Of a stretch of DNA of 15,251 nt, positions 6,639 through 14,119 are shown in pieces. Position numbers and translations under genes: made by a program. Below the pieces are notes generated by a model, which was not told the DNA's origin, ran no database searches, and worked only from the letters and a program-made list of their open reading frames with translations. Position 1 is the stretch's first letter. Each line of letters opens with the position of its first letter. The stretch is from JBBQBQ01 sp038317685 (lineage in GTDB: Bacteria; Desulfobacterota; Desulfuromonadia; Desulfuromonadales; DDH964), in the NCBI GenBank assembly GCA_038317685.1, contig JBBQBQ010000068.1:1-15251 (forward strand). The letters run 5' to 3'.

Positions 6639-6881
6639 ATGAACGGAACCCGGACATTTTTGACAACGTTGGCAGTACTGGCCAGTGCTCTTCCCGTCTA
6701 CGCGGTAGACACTGCCAAAACCTATCACAGCGGCATCCTGGTCCTGGCTTTTCTCGGCCTGTGCGCGCTGTTGGTGGTGGTCCAGCTCATCCCCTCGCTG
6801 CTTATGCTCTTCGGCTGGATGAAGGGGCTGGCTCGGGGTACGGCTGAAGACAAAGTAAAAAGCGAGGTCAAAGCCGGCTGA
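6639..6881 (+). CDS. Small membrane protein, paralog of the 5905 product
   Basis: This 80-residue protein has a signal-like N-terminus (ASALPVYA, possible cleavage near residue 22), a single hydrophobic helix at about 32-60 ending VVQLIPSLLMLF, and a charged tail (EDKVKSEVKAG). It has the same length, architecture and Q-x-IPSL motif as the 5905 product, so the two arose by duplication with the pseudo-receiver gene between them. AAGGAGG lies just upstream of the ATG. Its function is unknown; a structural or assembly role in the quinone-oxidoreductase complex is the simplest inference from position. Confidence 0.8.
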   Translation: MNGTRTFLTTLAVLASALPVYAVDTAKTYHSGILVLAFLGLCALLVVVQLIPSLLMLFGWMKGLARGTAEDKVKSEVKAG

Positions 6882-6917
6882 TGTGTCGGAACTGACCACT
6901 GACCAAAGGAGTCGGCC

Positions 6918-7103
6918 ATGTTTGAATCATTCGGAGCGTTTTTTCAATCCATCGGCGAAGTGCAGGAAGTCTTTACTCTGGTTGATTTCTACCAGTACAT
7001 CAAAGGGGTCGAATATTTGATCTGCGTCGCGTTCTTCATCGCTTTCCCGATGTTCTATCGTTATCTGCACGGCAGTATTCCCCCGCACCGGGATCAACAC
7101 TGA
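6918..7103 (+). CDS. Tiny single-helix membrane protein (61 aa)
   Basis: It has no signal-peptide cleavage site. An amphipathic N-terminal part rich in Phe (1-30) precedes one transmembrane helix at about 31-48 (VEYLICVAFFIAFPMF) and a short basic tail. AAAGGAG lies 7 nt before the ATG, and the gene ends 30 nt before the cytochrome gene, so it is translated as part of the operon. Small single-helix subunits are common in multi-subunit quinone oxidoreductases of anaerobes; HmcD of the Hmc complex is a possible comparison, not an identification. I cannot name the family. Confidence 0.72.
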   Translation: MFESFGAFFQSIGEVQEVFTLVDFYQYIKGVEYLICVAFFIAFPMFYRYLHGSIPPHRDQH

Positions 7104-7118
7104 CGCGCCGTGGCTGCC

Positions 7119-7125
7119 AAGGAGG
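7119..7125 (+). promoter_or_regulatory. Ribosome binding site deciding the cytochrome start
   Basis: AAGGAGG lies 8 nt before ATG 7134. The in-frame GTG at 7110 precedes it and ATG 7128 is too close, so 7134 is preferred. Confidence 0.7.
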
Positions 7126-7133
7126 AGATGCGC

Positions 7134-7664
7134 ATGTACGCCATTTGGAAAAAGCTATATCGGGGCATGGCTGTCGCCGCGGTTCTGACCCTGACCGCAG
7201 GCGGAGCCGGTGCCGCTCAGGAGCCCCCCGCAACGGTTGAAATAAAATCTCTGGCCCAGCTTTATGGTGCGGTGTCCTTCGACCATGCCGCGCATGTTTC
7301 GCTGGCCGACGGCTGCGCCACCTGCCATCACCACACCACCGGCAGTGCGCCCTTGAGCCCTGATTGTCAACGCTGCCATGCCGGGGGAGAAGTTTCCGCC
7401 CAGGTCGGTTGCGGTGACTGTCACTCCAGGGCACCCTTCTCGGCCGAGTACCTGCGGGAGAAGGATGCGGATGTGCAGCGTTACCACACCGATCAGCCAG
7501 GGCTCAAGGCCGCCTATCATCTATCCTGCATGGGTTGCCACGAGGAGAACGATGGACCTACGGGCTGCACCGATTGTCATGCCCGGAGCGACGCAGGTGA
7601 TGCATTTTTCCATGCGGGAGCCTATGCCCCCGCCGGCGGTGCCAAGGGTGGGGCCGGCCATTGA
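7134..7664 (+). CDS. Periplasmic pentaheme c-type cytochrome
   Basis: This 176-residue protein starts at ATG 7134. A Sec signal peptide covers 1-28 (KKLYR basic region, hydrophobic core, cleavage near AGAAQ). Five CxxCH heme motifs follow: CATCH 61-65, CQRCH 78-82, CGDCH 93-97, CMGCH 132-136 and CTDCH 145-149. Extra histidines (H51, H54, H66, H67, H118, H129) could be distal ligands. The start VSFDHAAHV followed by the first heme resembles class III (c3/c7-like) cytochromes. It would accept electrons from the HybA-like/HybB-like pair encoded next and pass them to periplasmic or outer-membrane acceptors. The tail after residue 160 is low-complexity Gly/Ala. Gene order (cytochrome, ferredoxin, NrfD-type) is that of the Cbc-like menaquinol oxidoreductases of Geobacter; I do not assign a specific symbol. 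Confidence 0.9.
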   Translation: MYAIWKKLYRGMAVAAVLTLTAGGAGAAQEPPATVEIKSLAQLYGAVSFDHAAHVSLADGCATCHHHTTGSAPLSPDCQRCHAGGEVSAQVGCGDCHSRAPFSAEYLREKDADVQRYHTDQPGLKAAYHLSCMGCHEENDGPTGCTDCHARSDAGDAFFHAGAYAPAGGAKGGAGH

Positions 7665-7721
7665 ACGACCTGCCCAGGTGCCGGTGATAACCGAATTTTA
7701 CGTAACCAAGGAGATGGAGTC

Positions 7722-8666
7722 ATGACCCAGATCAGCCGTAGACGATTCCTGGCGGCCAGCCTGGCCGGCGGCGCGGCCGTGACCTTCGCCCCGGCCCGCA
7801 AGGCGCTGGCGGCCGGGTCTTTCGAGGGCTATCCCAACGCCATGGGAGTATTGGTCGACCTGACCCGCTGCGTTGGCTGCCGCAGCTGCGAAGCTGCCTG
7901 CAACCGCGAACAGCAGTTGCCCGCCCCGAACGAGCCTTTCGACGACCAGTCGGTCTTCGATCAGACCTTTCACGATGGAACCCAGAAACGCCGGACCGAC
8001 GAATCCCACTACACCGTGGTCAATCGCTACCAGCCGGAAGGGAATTCGGCCCCGGTCTACCGCAAGCAGCAGTGCAACCACTGTAGCGAGCCGGCCTGCC
8101 TGACCTCCTGCTTCGTCAATGCCTATACCAAGACCAAGGAAGGAGCGGTGATCTACAATTCGAAGGTCTGCGTCGGCTGCCGCAACTGCATGATCGCGTG
8201 CCCCTTCAATATGCCGGCCTACGAATATTCGAGCGTTCTCAACCCGATGGTCAAGAAGTGCATCTTCTGTTATGACACCCGGGTCAAATTCGGCCAACCG
8301 CCGGCCTGCGTGGAGATCTGCCCGCAGGAGGCTCTGACCTTCGGCTATCGCAAAGATCTGCTGCGCATTGCCCGGGAGCGGATCGAAAAGAATCCGAAGA
8401 AATATGTCGATCATATCTACGGGGAGACCGAGGTCGGCGGGACCTCCTGGCTCTACCTTTCGCCGGCCCCCTTCGATCAGGTCGGGTTCGACGCGACCCT
8501 GCAGAAGGAGCCGATCATCAACAACGTGAAGGATTTTCTCGCGACCGTCCCCATGGTCCTGGCAATCTGGCCGGCCCTCTTCAGCGGTTTCCACCTGCTG
8601 GCCAAGCGCAAAGAGGGACACGGTGAGGAACACGACCATTCTGAGCAGGAGGATACCAAATCATGA
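7722..8666 (+). CDS. HybA-like TAT-exported ferredoxin with four [4Fe-4S] clusters
   Basis: This 314-residue periplasmic electron-transfer subunit links a membrane quinone site to the cytochrome. A twin-arginine signal (SRRRFLAAS, residues 5-13) heads the protein. Sixteen cysteines form four cluster motifs: C50-C53-C56-C60, C118-C121-C126-C130, C150-C153-C156-C160 and C180-C183-C196-C200. The stretch GGTSWLYLSPAPF (239-251) and a C-terminal membrane helix at about 272-293 are characteristic of HybA of hydrogenase 2. A His/Glu-rich tail follows. No hydrogenase large or small subunit lies nearby, so it serves a different complex here. It overlaps the next gene by 4 nt (ATGA), indicating translational coupling. 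Confidence 0.92.
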   Translation: MTQISRRRFLAASLAGGAAVTFAPARKALAAGSFEGYPNAMGVLVDLTRCVGCRSCEAACNREQQLPAPNEPFDDQSVFDQTFHDGTQKRRTDESHYTVVNRYQPEGNSAPVYRKQQCNHCSEPACLTSCFVNAYTKTKEGAVIYNSKVCVGCRNCMIACPFNMPAYEYSSVLNPMVKKCIFCYDTRVKFGQPPACVEICPQEALTFGYRKDLLRIARERIEKNPKKYVDHIYGETEVGGTSWLYLSPAPFDQVGFDATLQKEPIINNVKDFLATVPMVLAIWPALFSGFHLLAKRKEGHGEEHDHSEQEDTKS

Positions 8667-10000
8667 AAGCTCTGATCGACAAGGGTTGGAAACCTCTTGA
8701 TGGGGAGGAAAAGGCGCCCGGCCGCCATCGGAGCTTCCTGGAGAAACTCTTCCTGGGCCTGACGCCTCAGCAATATTTATCCCAGGCGCTGCGCAATCCC
8801 TTCAACTGGCTGGTGGGGATCATTTTTGCCATCGGTCTGCCGCTGATCGCCAGCCGTTTCATCTTCGGGCTGGGGTCGGTGACCCACAGCTCCAACGACT
8901 ATCCCTGGGGGCTGTTCCTTGGTTTCGGTCTCTTCAGCATGGTGCCGCTGTCCGCTTCAGGGTTCATGCTGGGAACGACCGTCGAGGTCTTCGGCCGCCA
9001 CGATTTCGAACCGATCGAACGCCTGGCGCTCCTTAACGGCCTGCTTGGCTACCTCTTCGCTGTCATCTACCTGATGATCGACCTCGGTCAGCCCTGGCGA
9101 CTCCCCTATCCGATGGCGGTCGCCTTCGGACCGGCCGCGGTCCTGTTCCTGGTCGGCTGGCACGTTGCTGTCTATCTGACGGTCCAGGTGGCGGAGGTCT
9201 CCTTCTCCTTCTTCGACTGGATGCGCTGGGTCGGAGGCAAACGCTTCATCCGTCGCATCACGCTGGGATTGACGGTGTCGGGGATCATCCTCTCGACCCT
9301 CCATCAGGGAGCCCTCGGTGCGCTCTTCACCTACGCTCCCGGCAAGGTTCATCCCCTCTGGTATTCGGCCTCCTTCCAGTGGATATTCTTCCTCTGCTCG
9401 GCGATTCCCGGAGGGTTGTGCATGGTCATCGCCGTCAGCACCATCGCTAAAAAGACCATGGCCTGGCGCTGCGGTCCGGCCTTCCTGGGCAACCTCGACC
9501 GGTTGACCTTCGCCCTCGGCAAGGGGGCCGGCATGGGCCTGATCACCTATCTGGCCATCAAGTTGATCGGTATTGCCCATGACAACGAATGGGCCTATCT
9601 TGCCACCGGATGGGGGCAATGGTTCATGCTGGAATTGGCGGCTGGGGTTATCCTGCCGCTGGTTCTCATCACCTATGGCATCCGTCACCAGCGAGTCGGT
9701 TTAGTGCGCACCGCAGCTTTCGTGACCGTCCTCGGCATCGTTCTCAATCGCCTGAACACGGCGTTGATCACCTTCAACTGGAAGCTCTATCAGGAGATTC
9801 CGCACTGGAAAGAGTTGATCATCAGTATCACCGTCTTCGCCATCTATCTGGTGACTTATCGCTTCATCCTTTACCGGCTGCCAATTCTCTACCGGATGCC
9901 GGTGGAGGTCACCGTCCCGGAAACGGTTAAGGAATCGGCCCATATCCGGGAACCGGCGCCGGCAGTATCTGGGGCCTATCGCACCATGGACAACGAGTGA
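8663..10000 (+). CDS. HybB/NrfD-family integral membrane quinone-site subunit
   Basis: This 445-residue polytopic protein has about ten hydrophobic helices (approximately 47-70, 83-104, 122-141, 152-178, 199-222, 235-262, 287-304, 318-340, 346-368, 383-407). The motif LSTLHQGALGALF (210-222) is a HybB-type signature, and the family binds menaquinol. It is expected to oxidise menaquinol (or reduce menaquinone) and exchange electrons with the HybA-like ferredoxin, whose gene overlaps its start by 4 nt. AGGAGG lies about 10 nt before the ATG. The soluble N-terminal 40 residues and the roughly 35-residue C-terminal tail are hydrophilic. The complex lacks hydrogenase subunits, so a respiratory menaquinol:cytochrome c role is favoured over H2 oxidation. 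Confidence 0.9.
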   Translation: MKALIDKGWKPLDGEEKAPGRHRSFLEKLFLGLTPQQYLSQALRNPFNWLVGIIFAIGLPLIASRFIFGLGSVTHSSNDYPWGLFLGFGLFSMVPLSASGFMLGTTVEVFGRHDFEPIERLALLNGLLGYLFAVIYLMIDLGQPWRLPYPMAVAFGPAAVLFLVGWHVAVYLTVQVAEVSFSFFDWMRWVGGKRFIRRITLGLTVSGIILSTLHQGALGALFTYAPGKVHPLWYSASFQWIFFLCSAIPGGLCMVIAVSTIAKKTMAWRCGPAFLGNLDRLTFALGKGAGMGLITYLAIKLIGIAHDNEWAYLATGWGQWFMLELAAGVILPLVLITYGIRHQRVGLVRTAAFVTVLGIVLNRLNTALITFNWKLYQEIPHWKELIISITVFAIYLVTYRFILYRLPILYRMPVEVTVPETVKESAHIREPAPAVSGAYRTMDNE

Positions 10001-10010
10001 ACCGCTGCGG

Positions 10011-10035
10011 GGGCACGGTGTAGGCTGCCGTGCCC
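10011..10035 (+). other. Stem-loop between the HybB-like gene and the heme HAMP gene
   Basis: An 8-bp perfect stem (GGGCACGG with CCGTGCCC) closes a 9-nt loop. No T tract follows, so it may be a partial terminator or processing signal that lowers expression of the last two genes. It sits in the longest gap (99 bp) of the operon. Confidence 0.5.
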
Positions 10036-10099
10036 TCCTAGCGGGCGGCCGGGAATATAACGGCTGACGACTAAGGGTTCACGTCGAGAGGGGTCTGCC

Positions 10100-11077
10100 A
10101 TGTTTAGAAAAATCTGTGCCCGGGCCATCATACCGGTCGCCCTGGCGGTGACCGGTTTCGTGGTCCTCTGCTGTATCCTTCTCTATTCCCTCATCAAGGG
10201 AGACCTCATCGACCACGAGGCCAAGCAGTCGGCGGCCCTCGCCGGAACAGTTCTCAAGTCGGCCCGTTACGTCATGTTGCGGGACGACCGGGAAACCCTT
10301 CGCAATATCCTCCAGAACATCGCCGCCCAAACCGGAGTGGAGCATACCCGGATCTTCAACAAGGAGGGGAGGGTGATGTTCTCCGGCAAGCCGGAAGAGC
10401 TCAATCAGACCGTCGATACCCGGGCTGAAGGGTGTTCCGGGTGCCATTTCGGGCCGGAACCGGTCGCTCTGCCGGAACTCAATCGCATGACCCGGCGCTT
10501 CACCAACGCCCGCGGTATGGAGGTGCTGGCCGTCACCGCCCCCATCTTCAACGAACCGGAATGCAGCGGTACCGCATGTCATCCCCCTCTGGCGCGACAG
10601 AAGGTTCTCGGCATGCTGGATATCGGTCTTGATCAAGCACCCCTTCACAATGCTTTGGCGATCCTTCGGTTGCGAATGACCCTCTTCAGCCTCATGGTCC
10701 TGGTACTGACGGTCGGCGGAGTGGCCGCTCTTCTCAACCGTCAGGTTTTCATCCCGATCCGTCGTTTAAGTGACTTTACCAATAGCGTCGCCGATGGTAA
10801 TTTGGACGAACAACTGGCCGGGGGTTGCGGCGAACTGGAAGACGTTGCCGCCCAGTTCCGGAAGATGGCGACTGACCTTGGCGAAGCGCAGCGTCGGGTC
10901 CGGCAGCTGGAGGCTGCGATTGCTGTGGAACAGACTTCAGTCCTGGCCTGCGAAGGGGTGGTTAATGATGTTCCGGAGCCCGCAAGGGAAGACCAAGACG
11001 CCGGCCGGGCTCAAGCCAGGGGAGCAGACCCCCGAACACGCCCAGCTTCGGCAGGAGATCCGAAAAAAGATTCGTAG
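10100..11077 (+). CDS. Membrane heme-c sensor with HAMP domain but no output domain
   Basis: This 325-residue protein is homologous to the sensor half of the kinase at 2396. Features: TM1 at about 10-32; a periplasmic domain (35-185) with CSGCH (112-116) and a C-x4-CH motif (C155, C160, H161, in PECSGTACHPP); TM2 at about 190-212; HAMP at about 213-265; and a short coiled coil (about 258-280). No HisKA, HATPase, MCP or cyclase domain follows. The shared blocks NKEG/NKDG, CxxCH and LGMLDI/LGVLDV make the relation to the kinase clear. The last ~36 residues (about 290-325) lie in the overlap with the next gene, are low in GC at third codon positions and are probably run-off. It may modulate the kinase by heterodimerisation or report on the local complex; both are inference. 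AGGGG lies 6 nt before the ATG. Confidence 0.83.
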   Translation: MFRKICARAIIPVALAVTGFVVLCCILLYSLIKGDLIDHEAKQSAALAGTVLKSARYVMLRDDRETLRNILQNIAAQTGVEHTRIFNKEGRVMFSGKPEELNQTVDTRAEGCSGCHFGPEPVALPELNRMTRRFTNARGMEVLAVTAPIFNEPECSGTACHPPLARQKVLGMLDIGLDQAPLHNALAILRLRMTLFSLMVLVLTVGGVAALLNRQVFIPIRRLSDFTNSVADGNLDEQLAGGCGELEDVAAQFRKMATDLGEAQRRVRQLEAAIAVEQTSVLACEGVVNDVPEPAREDQDAGRAQARGADPRTRPASAGDPKKDS

Positions 11078-11525
11078 GCTGCAGGCCCGGGCCAACGGCG
11101 GGGTGTGGGTGCTGGCAGCCTTTATGCTTCTCAGCATCCTCGCTTTTCGGAACTTCGACCTCCTCCCTCCTCTGTCGGAGGGGGTGCGCCGGATTCTTGG
11201 GCCGTCACCGCCGGTTCGACTGATCCAGGTGGCACTGGTGGTCTACGGGTTCAGTGGCACGGTTTTGATTCTGGCCCGCATGGCGCGCGGGACGGCGCCC
11301 GGGAACGCCTGGCTGCAGTTGGGGTACCTTGCTGCCTTTTTCGGTTTCTTCCACTTCGCAGGAGCGCTGGGCGAGAATTTTTGGGCGGTGTTGACGGCGG
11401 GGGTGACGGTTGTTGGCCTGCAGGCCTTCCAGGGCTGGAGCCACTGGAGCGAACAGGCCCGGGAAGAGCAGGATCGGCTGGCCCGGCTGGAGGGGGCGAA
11501 GCGACCTCCGGACCTCGTTTCCTGA
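10965..11525 (+). CDS. Four-helix membrane protein at the end of the respiratory operon
   Basis: This 186-residue protein has a basic, helical N-terminus (1-44, rich in R, K and Q), then four predicted membrane helices at about 46-62, 84-106, 116-134 and 138-156, and a charged C-terminal tail (EQAREEQDRLARLEGAKR) likely cytoplasmic. I do not recognise a certain family; proteins of this kind beside Cbc-type clusters in Geobacter are sometimes annotated menaquinol oxidoreductase, but no cofactor motif is visible. Two tandem ATGs (10965 and 10968) follow AAGGGG by 6 and 9 nt. The gene overlaps the HAMP sensor by 113 nt in another frame. In the overlap its codons are G/C at third position in 29 of 37 against about 17 of 36 for the sensor frame (hand count), so this frame is the constrained one. 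Confidence 0.78.
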   Translation: MMFRSPQGKTKTPAGLKPGEQTPEHAQLRQEIRKKIRRLQARANGGVWVLAAFMLLSILAFRNFDLLPPLSEGVRRILGPSPPVRLIQVALVVYGFSGTVLILARMARGTAPGNAWLQLGYLAAFFGFFHFAGALGENFWAVLTAGVTVVGLQAFQGWSHWSEQAREEQDRLARLEGAKRPPDLVS

Positions 11526-11560
11526 GAAGTTGACGACGGTCGAGACATAAAGATGGAAGG

Positions 11561-11592
11561 GTACAAGCCGCGATTCAGGTCGCGGCTTGTAC
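11561..11592. terminator. Bidirectional terminator between the operon end and ptsP
   Basis: A 13-bp perfect inverted repeat (GTACAAGCCGCGA and its complement) encloses the loop TTCAGG. It lies in the 70-bp gap between the + strand operon end (11525) and the minus strand ptsP end (11596). No long T tract is present on either side, so strength is uncertain, but its position fits a shared transcript 3' end. Confidence 0.7.
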
Positions 11593-11595
11593 TGT

Positions 11596-13938
11596 TCAGG
11601 GGTGCTGAATCTCCCTGATGGCCTTGGCCAGACAGGCGCGAATCTGGGTGCTTTCATTCATCTCCAGAACGGCGCGGGCGACTTTGCGTGCTCCCTTGGC
11701 GGAAATGTCGCGGAGCAGCAGCTTGGTGCGGGGGATGAAAGGGGCCGGCATGGAGAACTCGCGGATTCCCATCCCGACCAGGACCAGGAAGTTGAGGGGA
11801 TCGGAAGCCATTTCGCCGCACAGGCAGAGCCCCTTGCCGAGATCGTTGGCGACCATCGCGACGTCGTTCAGGACCTGCAGAACGGCCGGATGCAGGGGAT
11901 CGTAGTATTTGCTGACCAGGGGATTGTTGCGGTCGGCGGCAAGCATGTACTGGATCAGGTCATTGGTCCCGAGGGCGAAGAAGTCGACCTCCTTCGCCAA
12001 TTGGGCGGCAAGACGAACCGCCGCCGGAACTTCGATCATCACCCCGAGAGGGATCTCTTCGGCAGCAGGGACTCCTTCGGCCGCAAGGGCTGCCCGCGCC
12101 TCGGCGATCACCCCCTTGCAGGCCCGTACCTCCCCCACGCTGGAAATCATCGGGAACAGGAGTTTGACCGGTCCGTGCAGCCCGGCCATGAGGATCGCCT
12201 CGATCTGGGTCCGGAAAATATCTCGATTATCGAGGGAGACCCGCACCGAACGCCAGCCCATGAAGGGGTTGTCTTCCTTGGGGGGGCTGAAGTAGGGGAG
12301 GGCTTTGTCGCCGCCGATGTCCAGGGTGCGGATCGTCACCGGATGGCCGGCGAAGCCTTCGATCACCTTGCGGTAGAGTTGGTATTGCTCGTCGCGGTCG
12401 GGGAAGCTGTTCCGGGTCATGTAGGGGAATTCGGTGCGATAGAGTCCGACCCCTTCGGCGCCGTTGCGGCGGGCGACTTCCACGTCGGAGACCAGGCCGA
12501 TGTTGGCCCGCAGGACGATTCTGACCCCGTCCCGGGTCACCGCCGGCAGGTCGCGAAATTCTTCCAGCCGGTGCAGCTCCCGGCTGTTGTCCTCCTCCAG
12601 CCGCCGGTATTCGGCGGCGACCTTTTGCGTTGGGTTGACATAAAGGAAGCCGGAGTTGGCGTCGAGGATCAACGGTGCTTCCGGCGCAACCGCTTTCAGG
12701 GCGCCGCGGACTCCGACCAGCGCCGGGATACCGAGGGACTTGGCCATGATGACCGCGTGGGAATTCCGCTCTCCGGCCTCTGTGACGATTCCTCGCAGCT
12801 GTTCATGATCGAGGGCGGCCATGTCCGAGGGGAGGATTTCGCGGGCAACGAGGATGCCGGGCGTGCGCAGCTGCAGGATCTGGTGCTCCTGCCCCACCAG
12901 ATGCGCGAGAACCCGGCGGCCGATGTCCTCCATATCGGCGGCACGCTCCCGCAGATAGGGGTCGTCCATCCTCGCAAAGGCCTCAAGGTAACCGGCGACC
13001 ACCTTCTTGAGGGCGTAAGGGGCGCTGTGGCCGTCGTGGATCTCCCGCTGCAGCTTGGTGAGAAAAGAGCGGTCTTCGAGGATCATCAGGTGGGTGTGGA
13101 AGACCTCCGCATCGCTTTCAGAGAGCCGTTCAGCGACCCGTTTTTCCAGAAACAGGGTCTGAATGCGGGCCTTCTCGAGCGCGCCGTCGAGGCGCGCCAA
13201 TTCCTCCTCGGCGATAACCTGCTCTTCGTCGAGGATGTCGGCGAAGCCGAGTTTTTCATCAAGGACGTGGGCAGGACCCGAGACGACTCCCGGGTAGGCG
13301 ACAGTCCCGCGCAGCGCCGCCTCGCCCTCGGCATCTTTAGGCGGTTCACGGTGCAGCAGGGACTGCCGGGTCTTCTCGAGTTCCAGGGCAAAACGGTTCG
13401 ACTCCTCTTCCTTCAGGCGGATCGAATCGAGGAGCCGGGCGTTGATGACGATGGAGGAAACCTGAAAAGCGATGGTGGTCAGCGCGCTGATCTCTTCACC
13501 GCTGAATTGGCGGGCTTCCACCGTCTGCAGGACGATGACGCCTAAGGGTTGCTTGCGATCGAAGAGGGGAATGCCGAGGAAGGAATGGAAACGCTCTTCG
13601 CCGGTCTCCTTGAAGTAGCGGTAACGGGGGTGGGACTGAGGTTCGAGGATCGCCACGACATGCTGTTCCTGGGCGGCCATGCCGGTCAGGCCCTCGCCGA
13701 TGCGCATGGTGACCTTGCCGATGGAACGCTGCGACAGGCCCTTGCTGGCCCTAAGTCGAAGGATCTGCTGGTCTGCGTCGAGGAGATAGATCGAACAGAC
13801 CTCGGTCCGCATGCGCCGCGCCACCAGCGTGACGATATTGCGCAGGGTTTCGCCGAGGTCGTGGGACTGGAGGATCAGGGCACTGATATCCTCCAGGGTA
13901 GTGACCCCGATCTTCTCGCGATCTTTACGAGGTGCCAT
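11596..13938 (-). CDS. ptsP: Phosphoenolpyruvate-protein phosphotransferase PtsP (EI-Ntr)
   Basis: This 780-residue cytoplasmic enzyme starts the nitrogen-related PTS phosphorelay, moving phosphate from PEP to NPr and then EIIA-Ntr. A GAF domain lies at about 14-170 (signature FHSFLGIPL 117-125). A coiled linker follows, then the EI N-terminal domain (about 210-330), the phospho-histidine domain with H394 (ERNSHAVIMAK), and the PEP-binding barrel (about 465-760). The barrel has GLYRTEF 498-504, the RTLDIGGDK region 537-545, GTNDLIQY 657-664 and catalytic C707 (LCGEM). Length and domain order fit PtsP rather than the shorter sugar-PTS EI (~575 aa). ATG 13938 has a GGAGGG-type RBS 11-12 nt upstream. 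No clear sigma70 promoter lies just before it; upstream are a terminator and a sigma54 promoter, so it may depend on read-through. Confidence 0.93.
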   Translation of the reverse strand: MAPRKDREKIGVTTLEDISALILQSHDLGETLRNIVTLVARRMRTEVCSIYLLDADQQILRLRASKGLSQRSIGKVTMRIGEGLTGMAAQEQHVVAILEPQSHPRYRYFKETGEERFHSFLGIPLFDRKQPLGVIVLQTVEARQFSGEEISALTTIAFQVSSIVINARLLDSIRLKEEESNRFALELEKTRQSLLHREPPKDAEGEAALRGTVAYPGVVSGPAHVLDEKLGFADILDEEQVIAEEELARLDGALEKARIQTLFLEKRVAERLSESDAEVFHTHLMILEDRSFLTKLQREIHDGHSAPYALKKVVAGYLEAFARMDDPYLRERAADMEDIGRRVLAHLVGQEHQILQLRTPGILVAREILPSDMAALDHEQLRGIVTEAGERNSHAVIMAKSLGIPALVGVRGALKAVAPEAPLILDANSGFLYVNPTQKVAAEYRRLEEDNSRELHRLEEFRDLPAVTRDGVRIVLRANIGLVSDVEVARRNGAEGVGLYRTEFPYMTRNSFPDRDEQYQLYRKVIEGFAGHPVTIRTLDIGGDKALPYFSPPKEDNPFMGWRSVRVSLDNRDIFRTQIEAILMAGLHGPVKLLFPMISSVGEVRACKGVIAEARAALAAEGVPAAEEIPLGVMIEVPAAVRLAAQLAKEVDFFALGTNDLIQYMLAADRNNPLVSKYYDPLHPAVLQVLNDVAMVANDLGKGLCLCGEMASDPLNFLVLVGMGIREFSMPAPFIPRTKLLLRDISAKGARKVARAVLEMNESTQIRACLAKAIREIQHP

Positions 13939-14017
13939 GTGAACGGTTCCCTCCGTCAGCGATCAGAACTGAAATGAACTGCTGCTAATGGTATCGAAAG
14001 TTCCCAGCGATGGCGAT

Positions 14018-14056
14018 AAAAAAACGCCGCACGGGGGAGAGAGGTCCCGTGCGGCG
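14018..14056 (-). terminator. Intrinsic terminator upstream of ptsP
   Basis: An 11-bp perfect GC-rich stem (14056-14046 with 14035-14025, CGCCGCACGGG) closes a 10-nt loop and is followed on the minus strand by seven T residues (14024-14018). It is a textbook Rho-independent terminator pointing at ptsP. It would end the short transcript from the sigma54 promoter and any message running on from the 14339 gene. Confidence 0.92.
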
Positions 14057-14108
14057 AAAGGGGATGGATTCCGGTCGGTATGGAAGCTTTAATCCCCGTG
14101 CAAGTTGT
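14018..14108 (-). ncRNA. Putative sigma54-dependent ~90-nt small RNA or ptsP leader
   Basis: The predicted start is an A at 14108, 12 nt after the -12 element, and the predicted end is the T tract at 14018. The first stem pairs GGGGAT (14097-14092) with ATCCCC (14065-14060), with an inner TTCC/GGAA pairing (14085-14082 with 14072-14069). The second stem is the terminator. No ribosome-binding site with a usable ORF is present in this span. It could be a free sRNA, or a leader whose terminator controls read-through into ptsP. I do not recognise the RNA family. Confidence 0.5.
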
Positions 14109-14119
14109 CTGACCATTTT

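Noticed and set aside
7698..8639. 313-codon open frame on the minus strand, antisense to the HybA-like gene
   Set aside because: The + strand encodes four intact iron-sulfur motifs and a TAT signal. The antisense product shows no domain and no operon context.
10770..10964. Upstream extension of the 4-TM protein to ATG 10770
   Set aside because: This part is out of frame with the HAMP domain of the sensor gene, whose sequence is clearly conserved with the kinase. The start at 10965/10968 has its own RBS-like AAGGGG.
11587..13545. 652-codon open frame on the + strand, antisense to ptsP
   Set aside because: It is the complement of a clearly functional EI-Ntr gene with all catalytic motifs. Long antisense frames are common in GC-rich DNA, and its translation has no recognisable domain.
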